The translations under genes and the position numbers were made by a program. The notes beneath the pieces were generated by a model. It was given only the letters and a program-made list of their open reading frames with translations. It had not been told where the DNA came from and searched no databases. This document shows, one piece after another, positions 1-6,635 of a stretch of 7,253 bases of DNA (position 1 is its first letter; every line of letters begins with the position of its first letter). This DNA is from an uncultured Eubacteriales bacterium (GTDB lineage: Bacteria; Bacillota; Clostridia; Lachnospirales; Lachnospiraceae), in assembly GCA_949286775.1 (NCBI GenBank), contig CASEDW010000167.1, forward strand, positions 1 to 7,253. Reading direction: 5' to 3'.

Positions 1-134
1 CCTTCCTCAGTAGTTGAACCTTCTGTTGCAGAACTCTGCTCTGATGACGGAGTCTCTTCGTTTGATCCGCATCCTGCGAACAGACCTGCCGCAACAACAA
101 CAGAAGTTGCTAATGCTAAAAATCTTCTCTTCAT
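1..134 (-). CDS. N-terminus of a secreted lipoprotein, probably an ABC-transporter solute-binding protein (partial, runs off the left edge)
   Basis: Reading leftward from an ATG at 134, the frame gives 44 complete codons with no stop before the window edge. The protein starts MKRRFLALATSVVVAAGLFA followed by GCGSNEE: a short basic n-region, a hydrophobic core and a lipobox LFAGC with the lipidated cysteine at residue 22. After it comes a Ser/Thr/Glu-rich tether, typical of Gram-positive binding-protein lipoproteins. A GGAG ribosome binding site lies about nine bases upstream of the ATG. It sits downstream of, and on the same strand as, the complete binding protein at 247-1401, with a 112-bp gap. 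The solute-binding assignment is inferred from signal type and context; no ligand-binding domain is inside the window. The call as a lipoprotein is firm, its family less so. Confidence 0.8.
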   Translation of the reverse strand, partial: MKRRFLALATSVVVAAGLFAGCGSNEETPSSEQSSATEGSTTEE

Positions 135-177
135 TTCTTTCTTCTCCTTTTCTTTTTTATATATTCATTCGTATTTA

Positions 178-217
178 CCGGAATGACTCTTATTCACTAA
201 ATGATCGTCATCCCCGG
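178..217. repeat. imperfect inverted repeat between the two lipoprotein genes
   Basis: CCGGAATGAC (178-187) can pair with GTCATCCCCGG (207-217) around a 19-base loop, with one bulged base and one G-T pair. It lies in the 112-bp gap between the stop of the upstream binding protein and the start of the next lipoprotein gene. Neither side carries a clean run of T, so it does not look like an ordinary intrinsic terminator. It could be an mRNA processing or stabilising hairpin that lets the two genes be expressed at different levels, or a regulator site. No convincing separate promoter for the downstream lipoprotein is visible in the gap. Confidence 0.35.
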
Positions 218-246
218 ATACAAATAAATTTCCTATATTATCTTTT

Positions 247-1401
247 TTAATTGCCGCCGTGTCTTTCTATCACATCATCTATGGAATAAGCCGAGGCAGC
301 TTTCTGAATCAGCTCCACGTCCGCGTCCGGATTGTATATCTTCAGCCAACGCCGGAACTCTTCTCCGGTAAAAGCGTAAATTCCGTCTTCTGTATTCTCT
401 ACATACATTCTGTAATTTTCAGTATCTTCATTTGAACGAAGAGCTACATGATTATCATAAATGACTATCTTCTCTTCCGAAAGCGGAGTTCCCGCTACCG
501 CATTTAAGAGCAGAGCAAATGAAAATCCCGGATTAACATACTGGCCGGTATAGCAGATATCAACATATCCTGCGCTTATATCTTCCGCTATCGTCTCTGT
601 AGAGTCGATAGCCCCTACAGCAATCTTTCCAAGCTTGTCCTTGCTTTTCAGTCCGTCCAGAACTCCTTCAAGTTTTCCGGTTGCTCCCGAAAGAACTATA
701 ATCGCCTCTGTTTCAGGAAAGCTGTCAAGAATTATCTCAGCCGACTTTTTTCCGTCGGCAAAATCTTCACAATTGCGGATCTCGGCAAGGATCTCTATTC
801 CGCACTCCCCAGCCTTAGCTTTATATCCTTCGTCAGCCTCATCCGTAGTGCTGTCCCCCGGCGTAGGTCCGATGATCGCCGTCTTGGAAAGTCCCATGTT
901 ACAGAACTCCTGCGCTATACCGCCTCCTGTATCGTAATTATTTTCAACTGTACGTCCGACATAATATTCAGACGCATCCAGAACATTTGCCACATCCTGA
1001 TCTGTGATATTGCGGCAATACTGAACCCAAAACACCTCTGCTTCATCGCATATCTGAGCGATCTCTATCAATGAATCTTCACCGAAGTTACAATACATGA
1101 TACCGTCGCAGCCTTCCGCGATAAGATTCTCAACCGACTCTATCTGAGCTTCCGACGAAAAAGCGCCTACATCACTGATAAGCTCTACGCCCGCCGCGTC
1201 CGCTAATGTTTCCAGAAAATCATACATTGTTTTGAAAAGTCCGTCGTCAACTAAAAGCGTCATACCGATTTTCTTTCCTTCAAGACTGCCGGTTGTTTTC
1301 ACAGTGTCAGTTTCTTCTTTTGCGCTGCAGCCTGCAAATAACGCGGAGATGATCACGGCGGCAGCTAATAACCCTGCACCGGTCTTCTTCGTAATTTTCA
1401 T
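247..1401 (-). CDS. Periplasmic-binding-protein-like lipoprotein (sugar-binding/Peripla_BP_4 type), 384 aa
   Basis: Probable membrane-anchored, extracellular solute-binding protein. Residues 1-24 are a lipoprotein signal peptide (MKITKK, hydrophobic core, lipobox LFAGC) with the modified Cys at 25. From about residue 44 (KKIGMTLLVDDGLFKTM) to about 305 the alternating strand/helix pattern matches the type I sugar-binding/LacI fold: FSSEAQIESVENLIAEGCDGIMY, then AIIGPTPGDS, TEAIIVLSGA and KIAVGAIDS. About 80 further residues form an acidic tail ending RHGGN. The start at 1401 is chosen over a GTG at 1422 because AGGGAG (1410-1415) lies 8 bases upstream and the signal peptide begins there. It is divergent from the two-component genes and upstream of a second lipoprotein. 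Such proteins feed ABC importers or act as sensory partners of YesM/LytS-type kinases. The ligand cannot be read from the sequence. Confidence 0.85.
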   Translation of the reverse strand: MKITKKTGAGLLAAAVIISALFAGCSAKEETDTVKTTGSLEGKKIGMTLLVDDGLFKTMYDFLETLADAAGVELISDVGAFSSEAQIESVENLIAEGCDGIMYCNFGEDSLIEIAQICDEAEVFWVQYCRNITDQDVANVLDASEYYVGRTVENNYDTGGGIAQEFCNMGLSKTAIIGPTPGDSTTDEADEGYKAKAGECGIEILAEIRNCEDFADGKKSAEIILDSFPETEAIIVLSGATGKLEGVLDGLKSKDKLGKIAVGAIDSTETIAEDISAGYVDICYTGQYVNPGFSFALLLNAVAGTPLSEEKIVIYDNHVALRSNEDTENYRMYVENTEDGIYAFTGEEFRRWLKIYNPDADVELIQKAASAYSIDDVIERHGGN

Positions 1402-1409
1402 CTGTCTTT

Positions 1410-1415
1410 CTCCCT
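1410..1415 (-). promoter_or_regulatory. ribosome binding site deciding the start of the 384-aa lipoprotein
   Basis: AGGGAG on the minus strand, 8 bases before the ATG at 1401. It lies inside the longer frame that opens at the GTG at 1422, and so favours the shorter protein whose signal peptide begins at the ATG. Confidence 0.7.
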
Positions 1416-1446
1416 GCATCACCCTTCTGAAATTGTATGCTGTGAA

Positions 1447-1463
1447 ATTATAAAATAATTATA
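1447..1463 (-). promoter_or_regulatory. candidate -10 elements for the minus-strand lipoprotein gene
   Basis: Two perfect TATAAT hexamers occur on the minus strand (1458-1463 and 1447-1452), about 45-60 bases upstream of the lipoprotein start. A TTGGAA 15 bases upstream of the first one could serve as a poor -35. The second has no recognisable -35 at usual spacing. A weak core promoter needing an activator, such as the divergent AraC-type regulator, would fit, but in an A/T-rich stretch chance matches are possible. Confidence 0.4.
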
Positions 1464-1545
1464 AATTCTCTTCTTCTCTTCCAAAACAGTAAAATTCTAC
1501 TTTTTTGTGTAAAATACGATTGAATTTGTGTTTTTTCACTCTACG

Positions 1546-1563
1546 GTGTCATATTCTTGACAC
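1546..1563. promoter_or_regulatory. perfect dyad overlapping the -35 of the two-component operon promoter
   Basis: GTGTCA (1546-1551) and TGACAC (1558-1563) form a perfect 6-bp inverted repeat with a 6-bp spacer. The right arm contains most of the -35 hexamer TTGACA (1557-1562). A protein bound here would be expected to block RNA polymerase, so the site is a candidate repressor or autoregulation operator in the divergent intergenic region. Which protein binds it is unknown. Confidence 0.5.
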
Positions 1564-1585
1564 TTTTTCATATAAAATATACAAT
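1557..1585 (+). promoter_or_regulatory. near-consensus vegetative promoter for the response regulator/kinase operon
   Basis: TTGACA at 1557-1562 is a perfect -35, and TACAAT at 1580-1585 matches five of six -10 bases; the spacer is exactly 17 bp. Transcription would start near 1592, leaving a leader of roughly 64 bases before the ATG at 1656. The leader shows no obvious riboswitch or attenuator. This is the strongest promoter match in the window. Confidence 0.8.
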
Positions 1586-1655
1586 TACAAAAGGAAATAT
1601 TCTGCTACTACAGTTCTAAATATATCACAAACTTGCTATTTTTTCGAGGTGTTTC

Positions 1656-3200
1656 ATGTATTCTGTTATGATTGTTGACGATGACCGCATAGTTTCGGAC
1701 GATCTTTCTACGCTTCTGAATTGGGAGCAATACGGTTTTTCCATTCAGACAATAAAGAGCAACGGCCTTCGCGCATTGGAAGCTCTTGCCGAAAAAAAGC
1801 CTGATGTCATTTTTACCGATATAAAGATGCCGGCTATGGATGGTCTCGAACTTTTAAAATCCGTTCGGAAAAGTTATCCGGATATCGTAGTAGTTATGAT
1901 GTCATCCTATTCGGAATTTTCCTATGCAAAAGAAGCAATCACATATGGATGCTTTGATTACATCTTAAAAGATGAACTGAGCAAGGATACTCTTGCCCAG
2001 CTGCTGGATAAAATCAAAAATCATTTGGAATCGATTCATTCAGCTGCAAATTCCGCATTGGAACAGCAGCTCAAAGAACTGTTTCTTAATCCGAAGGCGG
2101 ATATTTCCGCTTTGGATTTGATTGATAAATATCCGTCTCAGACATATTACTATGTTAAATGCGATATTGACACGCCTTACCCGTTGATATACTGGAAGGC
2201 TTCCCATATACAGCGTCATTTTGAATTTTCAGCTCACGAGTCACGTGAGTTAAAATCCGTGTCCAATCCTGATTTTCGAATCCTTCATATTATTGAATTA
2301 TCCGATTATTCGTTTATCATGGAACTGGAAGATTTAACCGGACTGTATCATCCTATCAGTCAGCTTACGAACATGATGCGTCAGCTGCAGGCAGTTTATT
2401 CCGATCGTTTCAAAAAAAGTTTTTCGACATTTTACTGCAGCAGAAAGCTGTCGCGCGCAGAAGCTGCTGCGTTGTTCTCCGATACTTCCATTAATACTCT
2501 GAACCGTTTTTTCCTTGGTACAGGTTTATTTATTGATATTCAGGATCCGTCGCTGCAGATACAAAAATCGAATAAAAAACTGGATTATGACGCTTTAGAC
2601 CGCCTCATGAACGGAAACGATGCAAGCGGCATCATTTCTCTTATTGATTCATGGCTTGCCGAGATCGAGTCGCTCCGTGATCTGAACGGTCTGAACGACC
2701 TGATAGAAGGCTGTCTTTTCCTGATAACAAAATACGAACAGAAAAACAACATGATACCGATCCTTCCGGAAACAAACGCGGAAAACTGCCTTACATGCGC
2801 CGGAATCCGCATATGGCTGCATCAGCTGTTTCAGATGTACTTTGAAAAATCCCGGATCAGCAAAGGGATCTCTCCCGAGATTCAGTCAGCTATTAATTAC
2901 ATTAACGAACATCTGTCAGACAAGGATCTTAAGATTCAGCCTGTCGCTTACGCCGTAGGATTAAGCTACACCTGGTTTTCTTCTATGTTTAAGAAAGAAA
3001 CAGGACAGACTTTTAACAATTATCTTCTCAACGCGCGTATCGAATACGCGAAATATCTGTTGGATAATAAAGCATGCAAGATTTATGAAGTTGCTGAATT
3101 TTCCGGTTTCAGAGACAGTCAGTATTTCAGCAAGGTATTCAAAAAAAAGGTAGGCATGACGCCTACGGACTATTATAAAAAACAGATTGGACAAAAATAG
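1656..3200 (+). CDS. AraC-family response regulator, YesN-like, 514 aa
   Basis: Cytoplasmic DNA-binding partner of the sensor kinase that follows. Residues 1-120 are a receiver domain: acidic pocket D8-D10, phospho-acceptor Asp55 in VIFTDIKMP, Ser83 at the conserved Ser/Thr position and Lys105 in YILKDE. Residues 125-400 are the long, poorly conserved linker usual in YesN proteins. Residues 407-511 are an AraC-type DNA-binding domain with two helix-turn-helices, one around 427-449 (IQPVAYAVGLSYTWFSSMFK) and one around 475-498 (KIYEVAEFSGFRDSQYFSKV), ending in the MTPTDYYK signature. The ATG at 1656 has GAGGTG just upstream. The length is normal for the family. Its stop overlaps the kinase start by one base, so the two are translationally coupled. 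Likely targets are the divergent binding-protein genes; this is inference from layout. Confidence 0.93.
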   Translation: MYSVMIVDDDRIVSDDLSTLLNWEQYGFSIQTIKSNGLRALEALAEKKPDVIFTDIKMPAMDGLELLKSVRKSYPDIVVVMMSSYSEFSYAKEAITYGCFDYILKDELSKDTLAQLLDKIKNHLESIHSAANSALEQQLKELFLNPKADISALDLIDKYPSQTYYYVKCDIDTPYPLIYWKASHIQRHFEFSAHESRELKSVSNPDFRILHIIELSDYSFIMELEDLTGLYHPISQLTNMMRQLQAVYSDRFKKSFSTFYCSRKLSRAEAAALFSDTSINTLNRFFLGTGLFIDIQDPSLQIQKSNKKLDYDALDRLMNGNDASGIISLIDSWLAEIESLRDLNGLNDLIEGCLFLITKYEQKNNMIPILPETNAENCLTCAGIRIWLHQLFQMYFEKSRISKGISPEIQSAINYINEHLSDKDLKIQPVAYAVGLSYTWFSSMFKKETGQTFNNYLLNARIEYAKYLLDNKACKIYEVAEFSGFRDSQYFSKVFKKKVGMTPTDYYKKQIGQK

Positions 3201-4939
3201 TGTATCAAAGCATTTCAAAACGCATCGTAAAAATCATTATTATCACTGCCCTGATCTCCATTGTCGCCGTATCGATCCCGGGCATGCTTCTTTTTTCTTC
3301 AAAGATCAAAGAAGAAGCGCTGTCATCGAAAAAAAAGATCATGGAAGAGATCGTGAATCAGGCAGATTATAAGATTGAGACAATCCGCAGAGAGGCAAAG
3401 GAAATACTTTCAAACAACGAACTGAATGCATTGCTTTTGTCTGCCGGTTCCGGTGATCATTCGATTGAAAATCAGATCTCTCTGCTCCTCAATCAATTCG
3501 TCAACGACAACTATGAAACAGGCATTCACAGCGCTGTGATCAGAATGCCTGACGGAACAGAATACACTTCGATCACACGAATCTATTCGGATTCCTATCC
3601 GGTAGATGAAGAATATCTGAACAGTCATAATTATTATCTTGGCACTCCTCAGATCTATACTGATCAGGAAAGTACGCTCAAAGATGAAATCCGCTTTGTG
3701 ACACTTATAAACAGCAGCGATCCTTCAGCCGGGTATCTGATTCTTAATGTTGACCTTGCGACTTTCGAAACTATTTTTAGTTCTGCTTCGGATGAATCCG
3801 ATCGTCTGATGTGGCTGGACTATAAAAACGATCCGATTTATCCCCTGGAGAACACATATGACACGGATAAATTCAAACGTATACTTGATTTTACTAATAC
3901 GATCCACATCAACTCACAGGATCAATTCTCCGAAGATAACGTGTATACGCTGCTTCAGGTTTCAAAGCGAGGCAGCCTGAAAATGGTTATGGATGTTTCT
4001 TCCGAAACTCTGTTGAAACCATATCAGTGGATCTTCTTGTTTTACGAAATCTCACTTGTAGTCGTTGTATTGATCATTATAATAAGCGCAATTCCGGTAT
4101 TGCTGCGTCGTCTTCATCCGCTGATACGTCTTACGCATCATATGGAAAAGACCTCAAAAGAATCATCCATCGCTACCTTTGAAAATCTGCATACAAACGA
4201 CGAGATAGAAACTTTAGCGTATGCTTTCAATCTGATGGCAGAAAATATAAATGAAAAGAACAAATTATCTGTACAGCATGAGATCGACCGGGCAAAACTC
4301 AGTTTTTCTCTCCTGGCTTCGCAGATCAACCCTCATTTTGTATATAATACTCTGAACATCATTACGCATCTGTCCAGACGTCAGAAATACGAAGAGATTA
4401 TAGAAGTCAATTCGGCGTTGATCAGGATTCTGAAAGACACTCTGCGTATTGATGATAAAGAAGTTACCGATACCGTTGAGCATGAATTCGGAATTATCGA
4501 TCAGTATATTCTTATTCAGAAATACAGATACGGCTCCGCTTTCACCGTAGAATACCATGCGGATGATGATGCACGAAAAATGCTGATCCCTAAAAACATT
4601 ATTCAGCCTATGGTGGAAAACGCGCTGTTTCACGGTATTGTTCCATTGCTGGATGACAATTTTACCGGAAAGATCGTCGTTTCCGTTTCCTATACGGATG
4701 ATCAGATTATCCTTTCCGTTTCCGACAACGGAATCGGTATGGATCCCGAACATCTGGAACAGGTAAGGCGATTTGCCAATAATACCGACTATGAACGCGG
4801 CAAACACATCGGTCTGAAAAGCGTATATACAAGAATCGCTCATTTGTTCGGCAATTCTCCCGATAACTATCGTTTCTTAATTCAAAGCGAACCCGGCAAA
4901 GGAACGCGAATTACCGTCATCCTTGACCGGATAAATTAA
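3200..4939 (+). CDS. Membrane sensor histidine kinase, YesM/LytS-like (His_kinase family), 579 aa
   Basis: Cognate sensor for the preceding regulator. Transmembrane helix 1 spans about residues 10-33. An extracytoplasmic region of about 240 residues follows, resembling a double-Cache sensor (NDNYETGIHSAVIRMPDG and SAGYLILNVDLATFE are typical). TM2 is at about 276-302, with a HAMP linker at about 303-356. The phosphorylated histidine is H379 in SQINPHFVYNTLN. The ATPase domain has its N-box at 467-478 (IIQPMVENALFH), the G1 motif DNGIGMD at 509-515 and a G2-like GKHIGLKSVYTRI at 534-546. The start is a GTG whose G is the last base of the regulator's TAG stop, so translation is probably coupled; the next Met (residue 29) would destroy TM1. 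It ends one base before the terminator stem. The ligand is unknown. Confidence 0.93.
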   Translation: MYQSISKRIVKIIIITALISIVAVSIPGMLLFSSKIKEEALSSKKKIMEEIVNQADYKIETIRREAKEILSNNELNALLLSAGSGDHSIENQISLLLNQFVNDNYETGIHSAVIRMPDGTEYTSITRIYSDSYPVDEEYLNSHNYYLGTPQIYTDQESTLKDEIRFVTLINSSDPSAGYLILNVDLATFETIFSSASDESDRLMWLDYKNDPIYPLENTYDTDKFKRILDFTNTIHINSQDQFSEDNVYTLLQVSKRGSLKMVMDVSSETLLKPYQWIFLFYEISLVVVVLIIIISAIPVLLRRLHPLIRLTHHMEKTSKESSIATFENLHTNDEIETLAYAFNLMAENINEKNKLSVQHEIDRAKLSFSLLASQINPHFVYNTLNIITHLSRRQKYEEIIEVNSALIRILKDTLRIDDKEVTDTVEHEFGIIDQYILIQKYRYGSAFTVEYHADDDARKMLIPKNIIQPMVENALFHGIVPLLDDNFTGKIVVSVSYTDDQIILSVSDNGIGMDPEHLEQVRRFANNTDYERGKHIGLKSVYTRIAHLFGNSPDNYRFLIQSEPGKGTRITVILDRIN

Positions 4940-4977
4940 ATGAGAGTGGGGGCAAAAGCCTCCAGCTCTCATTTTTT
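4940..4977 (+). terminator. intrinsic terminator after the kinase, possibly bidirectional
   Basis: The stem ATGAGAG-TGGGGGC (4940-4953) pairs with GCCTCCAGCTCTCAT (4958-4972) around an AAAA loop, with one bulged C and one G-T pair, followed by TTTTTT (4972-4977). It starts immediately after the kinase stop. The convergent HipA-like gene ends at 4976, inside the T-run. Read on the minus strand, the same stem is followed by the weaker tract TTTAATTTA, so it may also stop the opposing transcript. Confidence 0.9.
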
Positions 4978-6172
4978 AGTGTTGTTTCCAAATATCTTTA
5001 CCTTCCTGAAAAGCTTTAAGCCTCATTCTTTTCCGCTCATAAAGGGCTTTCAGTTTTGGTATTCTGATATGTCTTTCTATCAAATCCTTTTCATATATTG
5101 AGAAGTCCATTTCCGTCCTTTCAATATCAACCGCATTACGGTTTTTCACATAACTCAGCAGCTTAATTTCTTTCATAACAAACGAGTGTGTATTGATCTC
5201 ATCTAAATGTATTTCGTCCATTTGCTCATATGGAATATTATAAAACATTGAATTGCCGGAATCATATATCGGAGCCATGCCAAGTATTTCCAAAGTGTCA
5301 GGATTTCTTACAACCGCTATATTGTTCATATGTCTGTCAGTATTTGAAATCAGATAATCTGTCATGATTTCATAATCCATAAAAGCATCGAACTCTTCTT
5401 CTTTAATTCCCATAGAAATACATACTCTCTTCAACGGATAATAATACGATTCATTTTGCCTTATTTTTATTGTTTGAAGTAATTCCCATGCGCTTATTAT
5501 TTCTTTATTTTCTGAACAAAAATCATAAGACAAGCATCCAAGACCTTCTACTCCTCCCTGAACAGTTATCTTTACTTCATGATAAGGCGTATAATTTAAA
5601 AATCCCTGTTTTTTATGCAGTTCTGTCGCAAACAGTTCATTTATACTTTGCTGATAAGACTCGCCGTAGTTTCCCTTTATCATGTATCTTTTTCCGGACG
5701 CATCAATACACCACTTTTTCTGCAATTCGCCCTGGGATGCAGCACAGTTAAACTGTGTTCTGTTTCTGAGATCTATAACCTCATCGCTGTTTAATGTCAA
5801 TTCTCCGAAAGTATCGACAAAATCATTTGTAAATAAATTTACATCAGACCATTTTAATCCGGCTCCCCGCGGCTGAATCCAATAACAATCCGATAAACTC
5901 AAAGCCAGATTGTCAACAAGTGCGCTGTTTGTCGATTCATATCCAAGCCGCTGAAGCGCTGTTTTGGCTCCGTTTCTGGTTTTAGGAATAGCGCGGTCTC
6001 TCCACCATTCATGAAATTTCATATCATTCATCCGCCCGCCTATTGGAAAATGTTCCTGAGCCGATAAGTTTTTTTTGTAATTTCCCAGCCTTCCGCCTTC
6101 TGATATTTCCATAAGACATACAGGAATATCTTTATGCATTAAGTAATATTCTTCCACTCTTTTTTTTGCCAT
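4976..6172 (-). CDS. HipA-like Ser/Thr kinase, probable toxin of a toxin-antitoxin pair, 398 aa
   Basis: The C-terminal half carries HipA-family kinase motifs. RYMIKGNYGES (162-172) provides the ATP-binding Lys166 and a glycine-containing loop. E179 lies in the following helix. The catalytic loop ISNTDRHMNNI (275-285) has Asp279 and Asn284, and the metal-binding PIYDSGNS (301-308) has Asp304. All key acidic residues are present, so it should be active. The N-terminal 140 residues do not resemble the N-subdomain of E. coli HipA. They contain FHEWWRDRAIP, LALSLSDCYWIQP and LKWSDVNLFTNDF, which I associate with a clostridial HipA-like subgroup. The start at 6172 is 3 bp after the HTH gene's stop, with a GGGGG ribosome binding site in that gene's last codons. 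HipA proteins phosphorylate cytoplasmic targets such as aminoacyl-tRNA synthetases; the target here is unknown. A non-toxin regulatory kinase remains possible. Confidence 0.82.
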   Translation of the reverse strand: MAKKRVEEYYLMHKDIPVCLMEISEGGRLGNYKKNLSAQEHFPIGGRMNDMKFHEWWRDRAIPKTRNGAKTALQRLGYESTNSALVDNLALSLSDCYWIQPRGAGLKWSDVNLFTNDFVDTFGELTLNSDEVIDLRNRTQFNCAASQGELQKKWCIDASGKRYMIKGNYGESYQQSINELFATELHKKQGFLNYTPYHEVKITVQGGVEGLGCLSYDFCSENKEIISAWELLQTIKIRQNESYYYPLKRVCISMGIKEEEFDAFMDYEIMTDYLISNTDRHMNNIAVVRNPDTLEILGMAPIYDSGNSMFYNIPYEQMDEIHLDEINTHSFVMKEIKLLSYVKNRNAVDIERTEMDFSIYEKDLIERHIRIPKLKALYERKRMRLKAFQEGKDIWKQH

Positions 6173-6175
6173 TTA

Positions 6176-6571
6176 TTACCCCCACAAAATATCTTCCTGC
6201 TTATCCATCTTACAGTCGCGATCGAATTTCGCGATTGCTTCATAATAACTCTCAAACAGTTCATTAGCGTAAAGAACAAGATTGTGCTCATTGACACCGT
6301 CCAGTCCTTCATTAACACTTATCCTTGTACCCTTAATATCCGCTATTGTTTTAGTCGCCTCATCATAATAATAAGTTCCCTCTGAGGATTCTATTTTTTT
6401 CATTAATTTATTGTTCATTGGAAGTTTTTCAGCTATCAGTTTAATGACATATGAAGCCGGTGTACTTTCTCCATATTCCCATCTTCGGAGCGTTCCGATA
6501 GGAATTCCGAAACTGTCTGCAAATTCTTTTTGAGTCTGGCCTGTCATTTCTCTTAGCTCTTTTATATTCAT
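6176..6571 (-). CDS. Small helix-turn-helix protein, probable HipB-like antitoxin and autorepressor, 131 aa
   Basis: Residues 1-50 form a Cro/C1-type HTH: LREMTGQTQKEFADSFGIP then IGTLRRWEYGEST, of the type seen in YiaG-like regulators. Residues 65-121 form a second, apparently strand-then-helix domain (TYYYDEATKTIADIKGTRIS, then EHNLVLYANELFESYYEAI). This makes the protein clearly longer than E. coli HipB (88 residues). It ends in an acidic tail, QEDILWG. The ATG at 6571 is preferred over a TTG 21 bases upstream because GGAGG (6577-6581) lies 5 bases before it. The HipA-like kinase follows after 3 bp, and a promoter with palindromic operator copies lies just upstream. By analogy with HipBA it should bind those palindromes, neutralise the kinase and repress the operon. 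The antitoxin role is inferred. Confidence 0.8.
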   Translation of the reverse strand: MNIKELREMTGQTQKEFADSFGIPIGTLRRWEYGESTPASYVIKLIAEKLPMNNKLMKKIESSEGTYYYDEATKTIADIKGTRISVNEGLDGVNEHNLVLYANELFESYYEAIAKFDRDCKMDKQEDILWG

Positions 6572-6576
6572 AAGCG

Positions 6577-6581
6577 CCTCC
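6577..6581 (-). promoter_or_regulatory. ribosome binding site fixing the start of the HTH antitoxin gene
   Basis: GGAGG on the minus strand, 5 bases before the ATG at 6571. It lies within the frame that opens at a TTG at 6592, so the shorter 131-residue product is the better call. It borders operator copy 2, so a bound repressor could also affect this region. Confidence 0.75.
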
Positions 6582-6585
6582 ACAA

Positions 6586-6605
6586 TATCCAAATCGGGTA
6601 CTTTT
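6586..6605. promoter_or_regulatory. operator copy 2 (degenerate) in the HTH/HipA promoter region
   Basis: TATCC-AAATC-GGGTA (6586-6600), followed by C and TTTT. It repeats the layout of the better palindrome at 6611-6635, with one changed base in the left arm and loss of the A-rich left flank. GGGTACTTTT at 6596-6605 is identical to 6626-6635. The centres (6593 and 6623) are 30 bp apart, about three helical turns, so two bound dimers would lie on one face of the DNA. This copy lies downstream of the promoter and ends next to the ribosome binding site. Confidence 0.6.
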
Positions 6606-6610
6606 ATTTA

Positions 6611-6635
6611 AAAACTACCCGATTTGGGTACTTTT
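6611..6635. promoter_or_regulatory. operator copy 1: 25-bp palindrome inside the HTH/HipA promoter
   Basis: AAAA-C-TACCC-GATTT-GGGTA-C-TTTT is symmetric apart from the central five bases and the two flanking C positions. It fills the spacer between the -35 and -10 of the module's promoter, the classic position for autorepression by an antitoxin. The binding protein is presumably the HTH protein encoded just downstream. Confidence 0.7.

Noticed and set aside
178..217. Hairpin between the lipoprotein genes as an intrinsic terminator
   Set aside because: The stem is imperfect, the loop is 19 bases and no T-run follows on either strand. It is kept only as an inverted repeat.
14..250. Plus-strand open frame at the left edge
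   Set aside because: It overlaps the lipoprotein signal peptide on the minus strand and an A/T-rich gap. Its translation has no family resemblance.
635..937. Open frame of 100 codons on the plus strand across the binding-protein gene
   Set aside because: Low-complexity Ser/Pro/Ala-rich translation antisense to a clear lipoprotein gene; no ribosome binding site or domain.
1586..1655. Possible riboswitch or attenuator in the leader of the regulator gene
   Set aside because: The leader is only about 64 bases, A/T-rich, and I see no stable stem or terminator-like element in it.
4265..4843. Open frame of 192 codons on the minus strand, antisense to the kinase gene
   Set aside because: It lies wholly inside the well-supported kinase gene, lacks a ribosome binding site and shows no recognisable domain. 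It is a chance open frame.
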